DNA of 64,000 nucleotides from Talpa occidentalis (GCF_014898055.3 NW_023601104.1:81389106-81453105), one strand, 5' to 3'. Positions 34,331 to 47,605 are shown, numbered from the stretch's first letter. The notes: generated by a model from the sequence alone, not told the origin. Numbers and translations: made by a program.

Positions 34331-36139
34331 TTTTGGAAGGAACTTTGAAAAAAAGTGAGGAATAGTGATAAACCATGGGATTTGAGAGTTAACTGCTGCC
34401 ATACATAAACCACATGGTCACGGGGAACTTCACCTCTCTGGGCTGTCCCTGTTTTCTTTCCTTCCTTTATTTCCCCTCCACCTCCCCCAGCCACCCCTGT
34501 TCCTATGGAATACTGATCTCAATTGCCATCTCTTATGCAACGGAGCCTATTTTTTTTCCATTTAACTACCCAGTGTAGGAATGGTGATAGTGTTTGCATT
34601 TGCAAGGAGATGCTCACAGTGCAGATTGTAGAAGTGATGGAGAGTCTGGAAGTGACAGTCACCTTTGCACATGTCCTGAAACGCCCATACAGTGTTTGTA
34701 ACTCTGACACATGAGCTAGCAACAATTTTACATTGTGAAATAGTAAAACCAGTTTCTTCTGTGTAAACAGTCCTAGTAGGTCCCCCAAGTAATAACACAT
34801 TAGATATTTTAGCAGGCTAAAGATAAATACTATCATATTTGATGGGATATGAGCCTGACAGCTTGGCTAGAGATGCTTTGTATCAAATGTGATATTTTGA
34901 CAATTGAACATTAAAGCAGCCCCCCATGTTTAAGGAAAATTGAAGGGGAGAAATTTAGGAATGAGATTTGATCCATTAATTAATTTTTTTCCTTTGCAAA
35001 TGTGAGACAATCTATTGTTGCCCATTTCATCCATGAACCAACCTGGGTCAGCTGCTAATTCTCTTGGCTGGAAATGTCTCCATAGGCCTTCTTTTCTTAT
35101 AGAGGGATTTGAGGCCACGTGGGAGTGATTATGGAACATGTGGTCCAGCATAGACAGCCTTAAAATGGCCCAAGAGGAGTAAATGCTTGACATATTCATT
35201 TTTTTTAAATGAAAAGTATCACAAGCCCTAGGCATGGAAGGTCTCATTCATGGTTGGGAGGTGACTCCATCCTCCTCTTTGCTTTATCAAGATTTCAAGC
35301 CATCTCCTGTCTCAACCAACCAAACCTCCACTTCAACAGATGGGTACAGACAGGCTGCCTAGGTATGCTTACCATGCAAATGGTTTACAATTTTTCTTAC
35401 CATATTCATTTAACCTAGCCTCTGTGAAATGCCACTCTCTGTTCTCTGTAGTAGCTTAAAAGGGGGTCCCGTCTTAGTGCTGTTGCAGCCACTCTCACAG
35501 AAGATGAACTGGGTCAGGTACCCTACACAATGTCAAATCAGTTTTCAGGATGATGGGTGCACATTTCTTCCTGGACAACCTTTTTGCACATTAGCAGGTA
35601 TTAGGTGTTATTGTGTAACAGACACTCCAATCTTGAATGGACTAAGCCATAAGCACATGTTCCTTATCTGATAGTTTTTGTGGGTCTGGAATTTGGGAAG
35701 AGCTTAGTGGCTGGCCTGGCTGGGGGTAACGTTCAGTGGCTGTGCTCAGCTCTTGTCTGGGGCTGCTGTCTGATGGCTTGGCTGGGGCCAGGGGCTCTGC
35801 TTCCCAGGTGGCTTGCTCATGTGACTTAGAGTTGCTCTGGTTGTTGAGTCCTCCCAGGATGGTCCTCTCCATGGCCTGCTTGAGTGTCCTTACAATATGG
35901 TGGCTGCTTCCCCAGAACATGTCATTTAAGAGAGAACAAGGCGGAACTAACTATGTCTTTCATGCCCTAATTGACCTAAGTTCAGAAATCACATACTGTT
36001 ACTATCACCACATCCTTTTCATTAGATGCGAGTCTCTAAGTTTAGTCCACATTTAGGGAGTTGAGGTGATAAAGCTCATCTTGAAGAAAGGCATGTCAGA
36101 GATTTTGAAGACAAATTTAAAAATCACTATAAACGTTTC
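34331..36139. other. Intron DNA, mostly unassigned
   Basis: A stretch at about 35580-35940 ('gcacattagcaggtattagg', 'tgggtctggaatttgg', 'cagaacatgtc') may be an old interspersed repeat. Several minus-strand open frames of about 105 codons at 34519-35247 have no recognisable domain and no splice context. Confidence 0.35.
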
Positions 36140-36370
36140 CCTCTGTTATTTATTGAATGTGTACTAAGTGGCAGAAACTGTGCTAAATGCTTTATAGTTA
36201 TTATCGCACATCAGTGTTATAATAGCCCATAGAAGCAGGTGAAATCATTATCCTTGCTTTCTAGACAAGGAGGCTGAGTCCTACAGAGCTTCAACAACTC
36301 GTCGAAAGTTAGCTCCTTGCTCTATGACTTGAACCTAGGCCTGTCTGTTAATGCCAGAGCTCTCACCTCT
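36140..36370 (-). repeat. MIR-like fragment, minus strand
   Basis: Antisense MIR order: 'gaatgtgtactaagtggc', 'gcaggtgaaatcattatcc', 'gacaaggaggctgagtcc' and 'gacttgaacctaggcctgtctg'. Confidence 0.55.
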
Positions 36371-38129
36371 GCTGTGTATTCCTTCCCCGATAACCTTGGG
36401 TACAGAAGCCTGGTTGATCTTGTTTAACCTTTTTAGGACAGTGAGTATGATGAAGATTTATTTAAAATTTGGACATATGGTCCTATATGATGCCAGTGTA
36501 TTTAATGGTCCAAGCAGATTATCCAGAAGACTGAAAGCATCTCTGGAGCCCGTGCTGTGTGGGCACCAGCTATGTAGAAACTAGTTCTCCCAGAATGGCC
36601 ACACAGCACCCCTTCTTTGTGCTCCCTGCGATACCAGAGGTTGAGTGTGACAGTTGAGGAACCGCTTCTTTTTGCAGATTGCTCCTTTCTCACAACCTCC
36701 TTCCTTTACAGATTCAGTGACTGAAAACTGGCCTCTTGGGATGAAGCCAGATAAACAGACCTGCTTTAGCCTGAGCAGAAGAGTCAGGGACGAGGGTGTC
36801 TGGCTCCTTTCTGCGGTGACGGGCATCGTGGGTGTGACCAGGCAGGAGGGTGTGAATGTGGCTGAGATGGCAGGGCTGTGTGCTGGGTTGGGGCCTGGAC
36901 ACACGCAGGGAAAAGTCGCTGGGGGAGGACTCTTACCGCTTCCACCATGCTTCAGGTAAACATGTTTTTGGCCACCTGGTTGCTTTTTTCCCTGCACATT
37001 CTTGAAGAGAAAATGGTTTAATGACATGTGATGACTTAGAGGTTGTCACTTTTCCAAACATTTGTGTGCTTGACTTATTCCTGAGGCGATTTTCTCTTCT
37101 GAGGAAAGTTTTGGAGCTTCTGTGTCCTGGACAGAGGAGAGAGAATACTGTTTCTTTTGAGCGCCTGCATGGGCTTTGTTGAAGGTGTCACTTCCTGCAC
37201 AAAATGGCCAAGGGAGGCCCCAGCAGGGCGAGACTGGGTTGAATGAGGCTGCGAGGCCAGCACATTCACATTCAGCAGCCAGCTCTCACAGCGTCGGTAA
37301 CCATAGTAACCACGGCTGAAAATTTCTCAGGATTTGGCCTTCATTGTGCCCACCTTCGGGCTCTGTTGTTCTCCCCATTATTCCTTCATCCGGGAACTAC
37401 CCCCACCCCATGTCCCGATCCCCACTCCTCACCCCCCCATCCCTACCCCCCTACCCCCCCACTTTTACCCCCACTCCGCTCCTCAGTGGGTGGCTTCCAG
37501 GGTGAGTCTGCCCTGGTGGGTTTAACTTCTGGCTGATTCTTCACTTCCTCAAATCCCGTTTTCAATTCCTGGACCCACTATAGAGGACCTCCGAAGTCAT
37601 TAGGACCCAGGCTAAATCACTTGCATGTCACTTTCTCATTTTTACTATGAAAAATCAGTCATAAAAGTGAGTATGTTGAAGTGTGAAGCTGTGCTCCCCA
37701 GTATACAGTTTGGTGACACCAATGAAACCAATGAAATTTGGTTTAAAAAGCGTGGTCCTAAGTCACGTGGTGCATGTGGTCTCGATTTACTTGTAGCTGG
37801 GCAGAGTGAGCATGGCTCACCTCAGTATTTCTGGTCACACTCCTGTGCCTGTCAGGGGGCTTGGGAATGTTCCAGAACACAGACAGCCAGCAAGGCACAG
37901 TGCAGGGACACTGTTCTCTGGCCAGGAGACCTGTATCTCCATGTTGGTTCTAGAGTGAGGTGTGGCCTGTGGCAGGAGGGTAGGGTGGTGCTGGTGCCAG
38001 TTTCTATAGGTAGATTAGGTTCTAGGATTTGGTTTCTTTTCTGTAAACACTGAGGAGGTGCTGAATAGTTTGAAGTAGGAGGAGGATGCATTTTTTAAAG
38101 ATTATTCAAGCCCCTCCTAAGTCAAGTGA
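36371..38129. other. Intron DNA with a C-rich tract
   Basis: About 37398-37463 is strongly C-rich on the + strand with repeated runs of four to six C, giving G-runs on the minus strand. Otherwise no exon or repeat is named; the longer open frames (minus 36581-37027, plus 37625-38053) have no recognisable domain. Confidence 0.4.
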
Positions 38130-39925
38130 TTGATTCAGCAAACGTTTACTGAGGAAACTTACCTTCTGCCTGGCTGGTGCTGGGCGTGGGGCTCCCTGGG
38201 GTGACTCTTTGTAGGAATCATAGGAATCTTGGAAAAACATCTAGGTAGGAAAAAAGCTTTGCTTGACATCTTTGGCTTACGACAACCAGTTCAAAATGTC
38301 TGGTTGCAAATCAGAGGTGTAGCTTAAAGTGGTGGCTACCACACTTGCAGTTTCTGTTCATGAAAACAGTATTTTCCCTGCCTTTGTCACATGGCCCCCT
38401 TAATTTGGTGATAATTTACACATCTGAGTCCACGAATCTGTGAACCAAACACTATGACACATGCACATTGTACTTTAAACATCTCTTGGAAGCATTTGGT
38501 TACCAGACCAGTGGAATAGACCTGAGGAAAATTGCCAGCAACCCCTCCCACTGTCACTTTGTTCCTAGAGTGGGAGGCACTGTGGTATTGGGATATTGCT
38601 CCTTTGACAAAAATGGGATCCCTGCCAGTTGAGTCCTCATGGCCTCGGCTCCAAAGGCCTCCCCATAGCTGGAATTAATGAGAGAAGCTGATGCGCTGGT
38701 CCCTTTCTTTGGCAGGTGGGGAGTGCAGCTTCTGTAAGAGCATGAATGCCCGCTCGTCAGGCAATAATCTCTGCATTGAGACTCAGTTCTAAAGACAGGC
38801 AGCGCCAACAGCCACGGGGTGTGGGGGTGGGGATTTGAGAAAGTCTGTACGTCCCTGTCAAGAACCGGCCCACTTCATTCCTTCCCGTGACTGAAATCTA
38901 CTTGCTACTCTATTCATGGACAGACTTTCATTCATCCATGTGGTTATTTCATAAATATTTATTGGGTGTGTGCCTGCAGAAATGGGGCTTGGCACTAGAC
39001 ACGGGAAGATGAAATAGACCTGAGGTTTTGAGCCCAAAAGAGTCAGTTTAGCTGCTGAGGCAGGTGCACCATCAAGTGTATGATATAGCTTGATGAATGC
39101 ATTGATAGAGATATGGATTAAAAGATCGTTGCCAGAACACTTCTTATTAAAATGCAAATGTACTTCCTCTGATAACATCCAAACTCTCTGTCACCCGGTG
39201 GTACAGCTAAGTTCATCAAGTTTGTATGAGTGAGCCGGGCGCAGAGGAAATGGATCCCAGCACCCAAAAGTATCGATGTGTTGGTGTCAAGCAGGGAAAG
39301 GAACATAGAGAGCTTGGAAGACACCTACTGGGGAGCCGTCTGAGGGTCCTGGAGGCTGATGGGGGTTGAGGGGTGGGTGGAGCATCAGAGGGCAAAGATG
39401 TGGTGGAGGGGAAGGCAAAGCTTTACATGGGTCAGTGCTGTTTGGTCCCCATTAAACTCATTTCTGAAGTTGGAAGAGACTTTTGAGATCTCGAAGTCCT
39501 CTGAGACTTTTCAGAGGACAAGACTGCAGCTGGAGAGGTCAGGTGGCTGGCCCTTGGCCACACCAGAGAGGAGACAAAGCACATCTTTGGGCCCTTACTA
39601 CCTGCTGGCCTCTGCTATTCAGTGTTCCTGCTCATGGTACTAATGCCAGGTGCTTTGTATTCTGGTTCCCTTCCTTTGGGAAGAAGAGCTGATGAAGTGC
39701 TATAGCTCAGCTAGAGCTTGGAGCATGTCGGTTCTGAGATTCCAAACCAAATTCCCCATAAGGCTATAAAAAGTTGTGAGATTCCCTGTAAATCAATAAC
39801 AGTAAAAATGTTCATGTATATTTAGCCTCTTGGAGAAGGCATCCTTTCCTTTATTCAGTGAGTATTTACTGAGTGCCCTCTTTGTGCCTGGCACCTTTCC
39901 AGAAGGTTCTGGGGTGATGAACAAC
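38130..39925 (-). mobile_element. Three L2 end fragments, minus strand
   Basis: Antisense L2 termini occur at about 38130-38210 ('cagcaaacgtttactgagg'), 38935-39020 ('cataaatatttattgggtg', 'gcttggcactagacac') and 39840-39925 ('ttcagtgagtatttactgag', 'gcctggcacc'). The DNA between them is unassigned. Confidence 0.5.
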
Positions 39926-40673
39926 ACACTCCTGAAACTGAGCAGCCTGTTTGCAGACACTCAGATCAACTCCCTCTGACTTTTAGAAATCTCCATCAGG
40001 CATACATTTAATGAGTAAAGAATATTTTATAATAAGGGGCCATTCTGATGTTACATTGACCTACAAAAAAAATTATTTAAATTTAAGAAAAAGTTGATAA
40101 TTTAGTAGGGAGTGTGAGTTGATCCTGTGGAAAGCAGCAGCATTCTGCTAGAAAGTCCAGTGATTCAAAGAAGATCTCAGAACTACCCAGTTTGTATTGA
40201 AATTTTATTAAGCCCCTTTGTTAATTAGGACTCTCTGGTTCGGCGGGTATCACGGGACCAAGTCTGAGTCTCCCCCATGATGATGATATGTAAATTAATC
40301 TCCCCGGATTTGCAAGAGGCTGAAATGGTAAATACTCTCTCTAGCAGATGGGAACTTTTTGTGACACATGATTTCCAAAGTGTCTAAATTTACATGTCTT
40401 CTGAATAGGGGGAAATTGGGGCTTCTGTTTGTTCTGAGCCTGGCAGTCTCTTTGCTACATCTGGGCTGCTGGTGCAACCTGAGGCCAGCAGAGAGTCCAG
40501 GTTGCCAGCCTGGGTCATGAGGGCTGAAGGAGGCAGCCGCTGGTGGGACTGGCAGGGGTGTCCACTAAGACCCCGGGGGGCAGTGAGAGACTTGCCTGGA
40601 GTTGGAGTCACCCTTGACCAGTGGGGTGGCTACAGGAGACTAGGGAGCCCTCCTGCCTGTGGCAACCTGAGGT
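39926..40673. other. Intron DNA, nothing identified
   Basis: No repeat or exon is supported. Confidence 0.35.
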
Positions 40674-40967
40674 TCCTGCTCTATTTTTTAAAATATTTAT
40701 TTATTTATGCATACAAGAACTGGGGTACAGGCCAGAGGTACGGGGAGTGAGCGGATTCACCAGAGACAGAGTAGGGAACAGAACAGGCAGATTGAGTGAA
40801 ATACACTGCTGAGGGGAGTAGAGGGTGAGACAGGAGAGGTCTGCTGTGCCATGTGGGTAGCTCCCTGGCTGGCTGGGGATTGAACTCATGCTGCAGAGGC
40901 TGTGGGTAGCTTCATAGTGCTGTGATTAACCCCTTGCGCCACTAGGGAGGCCCTCCTGCTCTATTTT
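40674..40967 (-). mobile_element. tRNA-derived SINE with perfect 14-bp TSD, minus orientation
   Basis: An exact duplication 'tcctgctctatttt' lies at 40674-40687 and 40954-40967. The body is full length, 40688-40953. Confidence 0.95.
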
Positions 40968-41446
40968 GAACTGGTCCTAAGGATAGTGGGCAGCCTGTCT
41001 TGTGGTGTTGATGATGGGAGCAACTGCCATGCTGCTCCTGTAGATCAGGGGGTGTGACAAGGTGTGTAAGAATAGCTGAGGTCTGCCCCCCTCCCCCAGC
41101 TCTGTGGGTCTTAGATGCTGACTTACCTCTCTGTGCTATTTCTGCAGCTGAGAACCAGAGCGGATCACAGTGGCCATCCCCTGGGATGCTCCTCAGGGAC
41201 CTAACATGTACACGGGCATGTGCTTGGGATGATGCACATGTGCCAGCACACAGGAGGCACCTAGCACGTGATCACCCATCACAGAGGGTCTTCTAGGCCT
41301 CGGGTCCTGCACTCAGTGTTTAACATGAAAGAGGCAGTTGATTCTCCACAGAAGCTCCGGTCACTACTTGTTCCCCAGTTAATATCCTAATGTTTAGCCA
41401 GATGTCCCACACATTCCTGGCTTCCAGAGAACCTGTGTGGAGTGAG
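40968..41446. other. Intron DNA, nothing identified
   Basis: No repeat or exon is supported. Confidence 0.35.
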
Positions 41447-41800
41447 GGCTCCACCTCTATTTTTTTCTTTTTTTTTTTTTTTATAGAGGCATGTTTTTAT
41501 TTATTTATTTATTATATTTGTTTGTTTGTTTTGTTTGTACATGCACTGGGTACAGTCAGAAGCGCGGGAGGGTGAGAGAATTCACCAGAGCCAGAGCAGG
41601 GAGCAGAGCAGGCAGAAGGACTGAAGTACACTGCTGAGGGGAGCAGCGGGTGGCAGGAGAGGTCTGCGCGCCATGTGGGATCCTCCTCCGGTGGCCGGGG
41701 AGCAGCCGGGGATCGAACCGGCGCCGCAGAGGCCGCGGGCAGCTTCGCAACCCAGCGCTCAACCGCTGCGCCACCGGGGAGGCTCCACCTCTATTTTTTT
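41447..41800 (-). mobile_element. GC-rich young-type tRNA-derived SINE, minus orientation
   Basis: The second copy of the subfamily seen at 10957. The two differ at only around 6% of the sites I compared by eye, mostly at CpG sites. The duplication 'gctccacctctatttttt' flanks it (left block from 41449, right block from 41783), and the B box reads GGTTCGATCCC in sense direction. It sits at the edge of an older L1. Confidence 0.95.
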
Positions 41801-41802
41801 TA

Positions 41803-42130
41803 AATAATAGCTTTATTAAAACATAATTTACATGATGTTAAACTTACCCATCAAAAGGTACTATTTATGATATTCACAGAATTCACAGCCATTACCACTC
41901 TGATTTTAGAAAATTTTCATCACTCCGAACAGAAACCGTAGACCCATTAGCTGTCACCCTCTGTTTCCCCCCATTTTCTCCTGGCCCCGGGCAAACACTA
42001 ACGTACTCTCTGTCTCCATGGATATGTCTATTCTGGGCCATTTCATAGAAATAGACTCCTTTGTCATGTGGCTTTTTATGATTGGCTTCTTTCACTTAGC
42101 CAAAGGTTGTCAAGGTTTCCTCCGGTGGTA
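41803..42130 (-). mobile_element. Old L1 fragment, minus strand
   Basis: Antisense L1 landmarks: 'ttattaaaacataatttacatg', 'attcacagccattaccactc', 'gaaaccgtagacccattag' and 'ttctttcacttagcc'. Confidence 0.65.
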
Positions 42131-44629
42131 GCATCCACATATATTTTTGGGTGTAGAAATGGACAGTCATTTGAGACAGAGAGTATTAGTTCCATTTTGA
42201 AGACAAACTAAAGCTTGGGTGTGCCTCCTGGCTCCTGGCCACCTTAAAGGTGCTTGAACTGGGGTCCGCACCCAACCTGCCTTGGCTCTTCATCCACTCA
42301 CTGGCCTCTGCTTGGATCTAAGCATCACGCTGGGCACCCCCTCCAGAGGAGCGTGTCCTACTAGGTGTGCTTCTCTGCGCCTCACTCCTGGCCTCTCTGC
42401 ACACTGTGGCCTCACGAGGATTCTGAAGTTGCTCACCTGCCCCGGGAGGAGGCTGTGCTTTCAAGACTGTACAACACACACGGGGCCTTCTGTGGCTTAT
42501 TGGCCAGTCTGGTCCTTTTGTCCATTTCTCCAGGATTTTGACATGACCTGGGAAGATTATGGAAATGAAAATGATGGGACAAACACACTTTCTGGATTCA
42601 CAACGCAGCAATCCAGTCAGCTGACACCATGCAGGGAAGATTGTCTTTCTTGCCCCATCTTCCCTGGCAGATTGTAGGTAGACACCGCCAGGCATAAGCT
42701 CATCAACTCCTCCAGTCCCAGGATGGCTGCTGAGACGCGAGGTGGAGTGTTGAATCCTTGGTGGCTGAGATGGCGTGGGACATGGGCATTGGCGGCCAGG
42801 CAGCCCAGCACCTGCTGGCTCCTGGCCAGGGATGTGTGTCTTTGTTGTGTGCCCCTTAGGGACCCAACAGGTCTAAGGTGATAAGAGAGCAAATCCTCTG
42901 AAGTGCTGATATCTCCCATGTTTTCCAAAACTGCCCTGCCCTCCTGTTTCTCCTGTGCTAGTCTACAGAAAAGGTCCCATTTGATCATTAGAAATGCAAA
43001 TGAGCTTTCGTCTTGCTTCTACCAAAGAAGGAAAATTATCCTATGTACCTCCAGGTTTAGAAATTACCATTAGGCCTTACTTTGACTTTAAACTAGTGGG
43101 GATTGGCTTTTGGATTAACTAATTATGTGAAAGTACACGAAGACCCCTGGGCCTTAGGGTGATTCAGTGCTTGATTTGTGACTTGCTCGTGGACAAGCCT
43201 TTCCCTGGTCTCAGTGCTCATGAGACTTGGGGCCTCAGCGCCCAGCCTGTCCCTTTACACTCACCACTTCAGTGCCAGCTGACTCGCTTCTGGCTGTCCA
43301 GTTTGGCCTTTTTCTTGACTGAGCCTACTTTACTGCTGCCCTGGAAGGCAGGAAGTGGGGGGGAATTAGCACACCCGAGGAGCAGCCGCGCCACTGATAG
43401 ATAGTAGATGGTGCATGAACACCCCAGTTTCCTCAGCCCTGGGTGGTGCTAATTCAGGCATATGTTTTGCATGGGGGGGTCTCAGTTTCTCCAGTGGGAA
43501 AAATTGCACCCCCCACAGTGATAGCTAGTTTGATAACTGCACCCTTTAGTGGCTTTCTTGGCTGCCTGCCCATCTCTGTCTCTTTCCCAGTTCGCTATGG
43601 TTCTTCCTTCATCTCCCAAACAACTACTGTGCTCAAGTCCTTATCTTAGGATCAGCTTCTGGGGGTGGGGGTGGGGGCCCAAATGAAGACATATGGTAAT
43701 GCTTTAGCTTTTTCTTGCTTTTCTGCCTTATACCCAACCAGCTGGCTTTGAGTGAGAGGACAGGGTTCAGTGCCCCAAGATGCAGGCAGATGACTCTCAG
43801 GGGATATAATCTGTAACCAATCAGCAGCTTTCTCCCCAAGACATCTCCAGCACAAAGCCTGGTGTTGGTGAGTAATCCAGAAAGCATAAAAAGAGGTTGT
43901 GGCTTCATGAGACTCATCTCAGCCTCTTCAAACCATTTTGTTTCCAGAATTCTCTTTCTCAGAAGATGGCAAATGACCTACAGTTGATTTCATTATTTGC
44001 AGCAGCTATGTCCTATTACTTTATGTGGATACTGAATTAGCAACTACTGAGCCATTTCTGGGGGGAAAAGGAAATACAGGACTAGGTCCCTGCAAACCCT
44101 GGTCACTGCACTTTCATCCATGGCTCAAAACATGACCTTGCTTTATGCTGTTTCATTTAAAAACACCTTATTTAATATATATTGTTGATTCATTAGCACT
44201 GAATTCACCGCAATGACACCCTCACTCCTCCCTGGAAGAAGTTTCTCCAGAAGGCACCACCCACCTGTGCATAGGAACACGAGGCAGCCCTTGGGTATGG
44301 AGCTCAGGGCTGACTTTCAACAGTGAAATGACCAACAGAAAGCACAATACTGTGAAAAACATGGCACCCAACAGAAAAGGCCTCTTGTTTCCAGTGTGAG
44401 ACCTGAAACAGGGAGGCCAGGGTGCCTTGTTCCACCTTGGAAACATGGTGCTGGACAAGACAGACTTAGACTTTTCCTAATGTCCCATGTCTGCAAATGC
44501 CTGCGGAGCTTCCCTGAGTATTAATTTTGAGGTTACAACCAAATTCCAGCATCTAGGAGAATTTTCAAATTGGAAGCTTGAAAATAATAAGGGGAGACTC
44601 TTTTTTACTCCAGTGCATTGAGACTCCAT
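42131..44629. other. Intron DNA, nothing identified
   Basis: No lineage SINE and no named repeat over about 2.5 kb, apart from G-runs near 43660-43677. Open frames at 42282-42988 on both strands lack recognisable domains. Confidence 0.35.
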
Positions 44630-45050
44630 GTTATAGGGAACAGCATGGGGTGAGGACCCAGTGGGCTATGGTGGAGCAGGTGTACTCCTAAATCATATAC
44701 AGTGTTGTAAACCAATGGTTACCTCAATAAAGGTGCAATAAAAAAAGAAGAAAGTCAAAAGGAGAAAAATCCCCTGATCTCTCCCATTTGTGGAATATAA
44801 AGAAAAGCAAAAAGTGATCTAACACACACAACAAAACCAAAAGGAAACCCTTGGACTCTGACTACAAATTGATGGTGACCATTGGGGGTGGGGTTAGGAG
44901 CAGCTTGGAGTGGGTGATGATTGGACTTGTGGTGTTGAGTGTGGTGTGAAATGCACAGTGGCTGGGCGAGAGACTCCTGAGACCTAGGTAGTATTGTGAA
45001 CGAATGTTAGCGCGGCAAAGAGAAAAAGGGACTCCATTTTAATTCAGTAT
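44630..45050 (+). mobile_element. Probable L1-like retroelement 3' end, plus strand
   Basis: A sense-strand 3' UTR-like order: 'gggaacagcatggggtgagg', 'aaccaatggttacctcaataa', 'cccatttgtggaatataaag' and 'ggtgaccattgggggtgggg'. The family is inferred. Confidence 0.5.
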
Positions 45051-45059
45051 CTTTATCAA

Positions 45060-45300
45060 ACAGGCCGCCAGGTTCTGTACTGGAGTCTGAGCTATAACAA
45101 CATGGCCTCTGCCCTTAAGGAGTTTTCATTCTGGCGGCACTGGGAACTAAAACTGTAACAAGACCGAAGACTCCAGAAGAGGGACAGATAGTTCTATGGG
45201 AATATGATGGCGGGAACAGAGCTCAAGTCAGGGTGGACTTCCCAGAGGAGGAGGGGTTTTTGATCTGTTTGGCGAGATGTTTGATGGTTTCATACAAGGT
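45060..45300 (-). mobile_element. L2 fragment, minus strand
   Basis: Antisense L2 sequence: 'catggcctctgcccttaagg', 'agttttcattctggcgg' and 'ggacttcccagaggagg'. Confidence 0.55.
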
Positions 45301-45789
45301 TGAGAGAAAAGGAAGCAATTGATCAGAACCACCTCATTCCTCCACCCAGTCTCCCAGACTACCTGTGTCTCTGGCAGTGGTCTTGCGTTTATTCTTCACT
45401 TGTCTGATGGTCCACTCAAACTCCAAAGACTGACACAGGACCGTGGACTCCTGGCCTGTGGTTCAGACCTCCTCCTTGAGATCCCCACGTCTCAATAGAC
45501 CATGTCTCACCACCCATGTCTCACCGCCACCTGAGTTACTCTCCCAAAAATCGAGGTGTGGATCCTTTCCTCCCTGCCCCTGCCATCTCACACCCATTCT
45601 CCTGCAGGTTATGTCAGCTGTGACCTCAGAGACAAGCCCAAAATCCATCAGTTTCTGTCTGTTCCTGCTCCCAACACCAGTTGGATGTAGCCTCTTTGTT
45701 GGATGGCTGACATAGCCTCTTTGCTGGTTTTCCTGCTTCCACTCCTGCTCTCTGTAATCCATTCCCCACAGAGCAGGAAAAAACCGGAT
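45301..45789. other. Intron DNA with two small imperfect duplications
   Basis: The unit 'catgtctcaccacc'/'catgtctcaccgcc' is tandem near 45500-45530, and a 'tagcctctttg.tgg' block is repeated near 45689-45727. Nothing else was identified. Confidence 0.4.
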
Positions 45790-46110
45790 CTTTTAAAGGT
45801 GTAAATGGGATTCTGTCATTCCTACAGCTTAAAGGTCTCTCCTAGCTCCCTTTCCCACTTAGCATGGACTCCGAACCCTTGGCCCTGGCTGCCAAGTGCT
45901 GACTGCTTGCTACTTCTAACCTCATCTAGACTCTAGCCTTCTCTTGATTTGTGTTCCTTGAACACACCAAGCTTCTTATCTGAGTCTTTGCAGGATCTGT
46001 TTTCTCCTCCTAGAATCCTCTTCCACTGGATCTTCATGTCACTAACTCCTCTCACCTCTGAAATCTCAGCCCCCATGTCACCTCTGTAGAGATGCTCTTC
46101 CAACCATTCA
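45790..46110 (+). mobile_element. L2 fragment, plus strand
   Basis: Sense L2 order: 'cttggccctggctgccaag', 'gttccttgaacacaccaagc', 'tagaatcctcttccactgg' and 'atgtcacctctgtagagatg'. Confidence 0.65.
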
Positions 46111-46329
46111 TTCATGCAGGCCATTCTCTGTCCGAGCTCGCTCTTCTAATTCTCTGCACTCTGCCTTTCACTGAAAAATTTTATTTATTTCCTAAATGGA
46201 AGCTGAAAAAAAAAATAAGCTAGATACTAAAATGATATCTCCATGAAGTTAAGGGAGGAGAGAGTTTTAGGAAGGGGAGCTTAATTAGCAGCTTTAAATG
46301 CTCTACAGAGACTCAAGATGATGACGAGG

Positions 46330-46480
46330 ATGGTAACAGTGACAACTAACTTTAATTGTTATTATGAACCTGGCATCCTGCATCCATTATCTTATGTAGT
46401 TCTGGCTATGTTTCTCTTCACAGAAAATGTTATTTCCATTTTACAGGGGCGAACCTGGAGGCTTGGGGAGGTCACACATT
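46330..46480 (-). repeat. MIR-like fragment, minus strand
   Basis: Antisense MIR order: 'ccattatcttatgtagttctgg', 'ttatttccattttacagggg' and 'gaggcttggggaggtcacac'. Confidence 0.55.
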
Positions 46481-47605
46481 GCCTGGCATATGCTTTCAAT
46501 TCATGTCTGTTCTGTGAATCCATGACTTGCCCAGGTTCCTGGAACTGGCAGATGGGAAAGCTGAGTCTGGTTATAGCTGAAATGGGACCAGACTCTGTGT
46601 TTGTGTCTCCTGGACTGTGTTTTCTCCAGATGATTGAAGAATTCTTATATATGATAGGTGATTTGTTGTTTATTTTAAAATCATGATGTCAATTTTCGGA
46701 CTGAAAACCTTCTGAATGTTGAACTCCATAACATTCTTTTGAAGGATTAGTTGAGTTCTGAAATAGTGTTAGGGATGAACCCAGATTGAGTCATTTCTTT
46801 ATTCATATGTCCCGAGGACATATGCTTGGGATAACCCAGTTTCCTTGGGCAGGGAAACTGTTGAAACGGGGTTTTGGGGATGAGTGTAGTCAGAACCTCA
46901 CTTGGGTGAGGCCATGGATGCGTGTATCCTAAGTTCATATCTGACCAACTAGTAAAGACAAGTGTTCGATGTTTCTGGACGAGGCATGCTCTTACTGCTT
47001 GTGATAGGCTCAGTATTCCTGCAGGCTGGTGGAGACTCTGCACAACATCGAGGGTATGGTCTTCGCCCTTCCCGAGTTCACAATCTAGGGGTGGGGGCAT
47101 GCACATGGGTAGGTGCAAAGTGACACAGAAGACCTGTTGATGTAATGTTTGAAAATGTGGCACGAGATGGATCAGAATATGAAATGGAGGAAACAGATGG
47201 TCTTGAGCTTCCATGTCTCAGGGGAAGGAATGCACAGGGATTGGTGGAGCAGAGAGGGAGGGAGCAAGGCAGGATGGAGCACATTCGCAAGATTTGCCCA
47301 AGGGGCAGAAAGGGCTGGAGGAGGACTCAGAGGGGGTTTTAGAAGAGACAATTAGAGAATGAGAACTGTCAGAGGAAGTGAGGTGTAACTGCCATGGGGA
47401 GCTACTTGGGCCTTCTGAGACTTGATGTAACATGAAGGAATATTTGTCAAGGATAAATCTTGCAGTGGGTGTGGGACATTTGTGAGCAAAACCAGATTCA
47501 AACTGGAAATGCTAGTTAGGGCAAGGTTTCTTAACTTTGGCTTTTCACTTTTTAATTTTTGGGGCCATAGTTAAATATCACCTCTACCACTATCTACTCA
47601 ATATG
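46481..47605. other. Intron DNA, nothing identified
   Basis: A minus-strand open frame at 46747-47214 (155 codons) is the longest in the area, but it has no recognisable domain and no splice context. Confidence 0.35.

Noticed and set aside
46747..47214. 155-codon minus-strand open frame
   Set aside because: No recognisable domain, no codon bias, no splice context and no CpG island; a frame of this length is expected by chance in 64 kb.
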